Shown in pieces: positions 47,202-47,549 of a stretch of DNA of 47,549 nucleotides. Position numbers and translations under genes: made by a program. The notes below the pieces were generated by a model. The model saw nothing but the letters and a program-made list of their open reading frames with translations. It searched no databases and was not told where the DNA came from. Source of the stretch: Candidatus Aquicultor sp. Lineage in GTDB: Bacteria; Actinomycetota; Aquicultoria; Aquicultorales; Aquicultoraceae. Each line of letters starts with the position of its first letter. Position 1 is the stretch's first letter. The stretch lies in NCBI GenBank assembly GCA_030682615.1, contig JAUXNY010000082.1, forward strand, positions 1 through 47,549. The letters run 5' to 3'.

Positions 47202-47549
47202 AATAATCTGGCTCACTAGAGGAGCTATTATTGCGGCGATGTATGTGGCGCTTACCGTGACGCCGCCGCTTAATGTCATAAGCTTCGGTATGGTCCAATT
47301 CAGGCTCTCCGAAGCCCTCAGTATTTTGGCGTTTTTTGAGCCGGCGGCGATACCGGGCTTGTTCGTCGGATGCTTGCTGGCAAATAGTATCGGAACGCTC
47401 ATGGGTACATCTTTGGGCATGCTCGACATAGTATTCGGCTCGCTCCTGACCTTGCTTTCAGCGGTGTTTATATGGAGAATCAAGCAGCCCTTGCCGGCTT
47501 TGACGGCGCCCGTGGTGCTCAATGCTTTCGGCGTTGCCGCGCTTCTGAA
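47188..47549 (+). CDS. QueT-like transporter, start only (runs off window)
   Basis: TTG 47188 opens a frame overlapping the murI end and still open at the last base, about 120 residues. It has a short basic N-terminus (KKDRIIWLTRG), then hydrophobic spans with the QueT-family pattern YVALTVTPPLNVISFGMVQF, RLSEALSILAFFEP, AIPGLFVGCLLAN and GMLDIVFGSLLTLLSAV. QueT proteins are ECF-type substrate-binding subunits predicted to import queuosine precursors. AAAGGTG (47174-47180) supports this start. It is translationally coupled to murI; no preQ1 riboswitch can fit in the overlap. Confidence 0.88.
   Translation, partial: MKKDRIIWLTRGAIIAAMYVALTVTPPLNVISFGMVQFRLSEALSILAFFEPAAIPGLFVGCLLANSIGTLMGTSLGMLDIVFGSLLTLLSAVFIWRIKQPLPALTAPVVLNAFGVAALL

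Overview
The window reads as chromosome from a free-living Gram-positive-type bacterium with moderately high GC. It has many TTG/GTG starts and strong AGGAGG-like ribosome binding sites. The order hpf ... secA-prfB ... ftsE-ftsX-(M23 hydrolase)-ctpA ... rnr-smpB-ssrA is typical of Firmicutes and Actinobacteriota. SLH surface proteins beside a CsaB-type pyruvyltransferase, a LexA box of the Gram-positive type and a candidate selenoprotein suggest a deep-branching, probably anaerobic lineage (an early actinobacterial group such as Aquicultoria is my best guess). That placement is inference, not proof.

Region 1 (1-15373) is a cell-surface locus. Six proteins carry three S-layer-homology (SLH) repeats each, joined to different cargo: carboxypeptidase-like/FN3 scaffolds (two), an M23 peptidase, a CAP/SCP domain, a phosphodiester-glycosidase (NAGPA) domain and a subtilisin-like protease. 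A seventh secreted protein joins a CAP domain to copper-amine-oxidase-N repeats. They are followed by a fused CsaB-TagA/WecG enzyme, predicted to make and pyruvylate the wall polymer that SLH domains bind, and by the lipid II flippase MurJ. Region 2 (15490-20671) holds a purine/SAM-by-product salvage group (purine nucleoside phosphorylase, adenosylhomocysteinase, methylthioribose-1-phosphate isomerase), an AEC transporter that appears to start at AUC, and a convergent comF-like gene.

Region 3 (21060-27000) runs from a cold-shock protein and the long ribosome hibernation factor, through a conserved unknown gene, a tiny secreted-peptide-like ORF and two tandem membrane HD proteins, to an accessory patch. 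That patch has an AbrB-RelE type toxin-antitoxin pair and a DsrE-family gene with an in-frame UGA exactly where the family has the first Cys of a CxxC motif. Region 4 (27071-38865) is the secretion/translation/division block: secA, prfB with its programmed frameshift, PHP phosphoesterase, DUF2993-like protein, split transketolase, ftsEX, an EnvC-like hydrolase and a CtpA protease. Region 5 (38939-47549) has an unknown acidic protein, rnr, smpB, tmRNA, a five-PAS GGDEF-EAL protein behind a promoter with a LexA box in its spacer, murI and the start of a queT-like gene.

The most interesting signals are the UGA-containing DsrE gene with a plausible bacterial SECIS hairpin, the LexA-box promoter before the c-di-GMP gene, a folded leader that would bury the ribosome binding site of an SLH gene, the apparent AUC/AUU starts, and the CsaB-TagA fusion within the SLH cluster. 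No CRISPR array, intact insertion sequence, tRNA or rRNA was seen.
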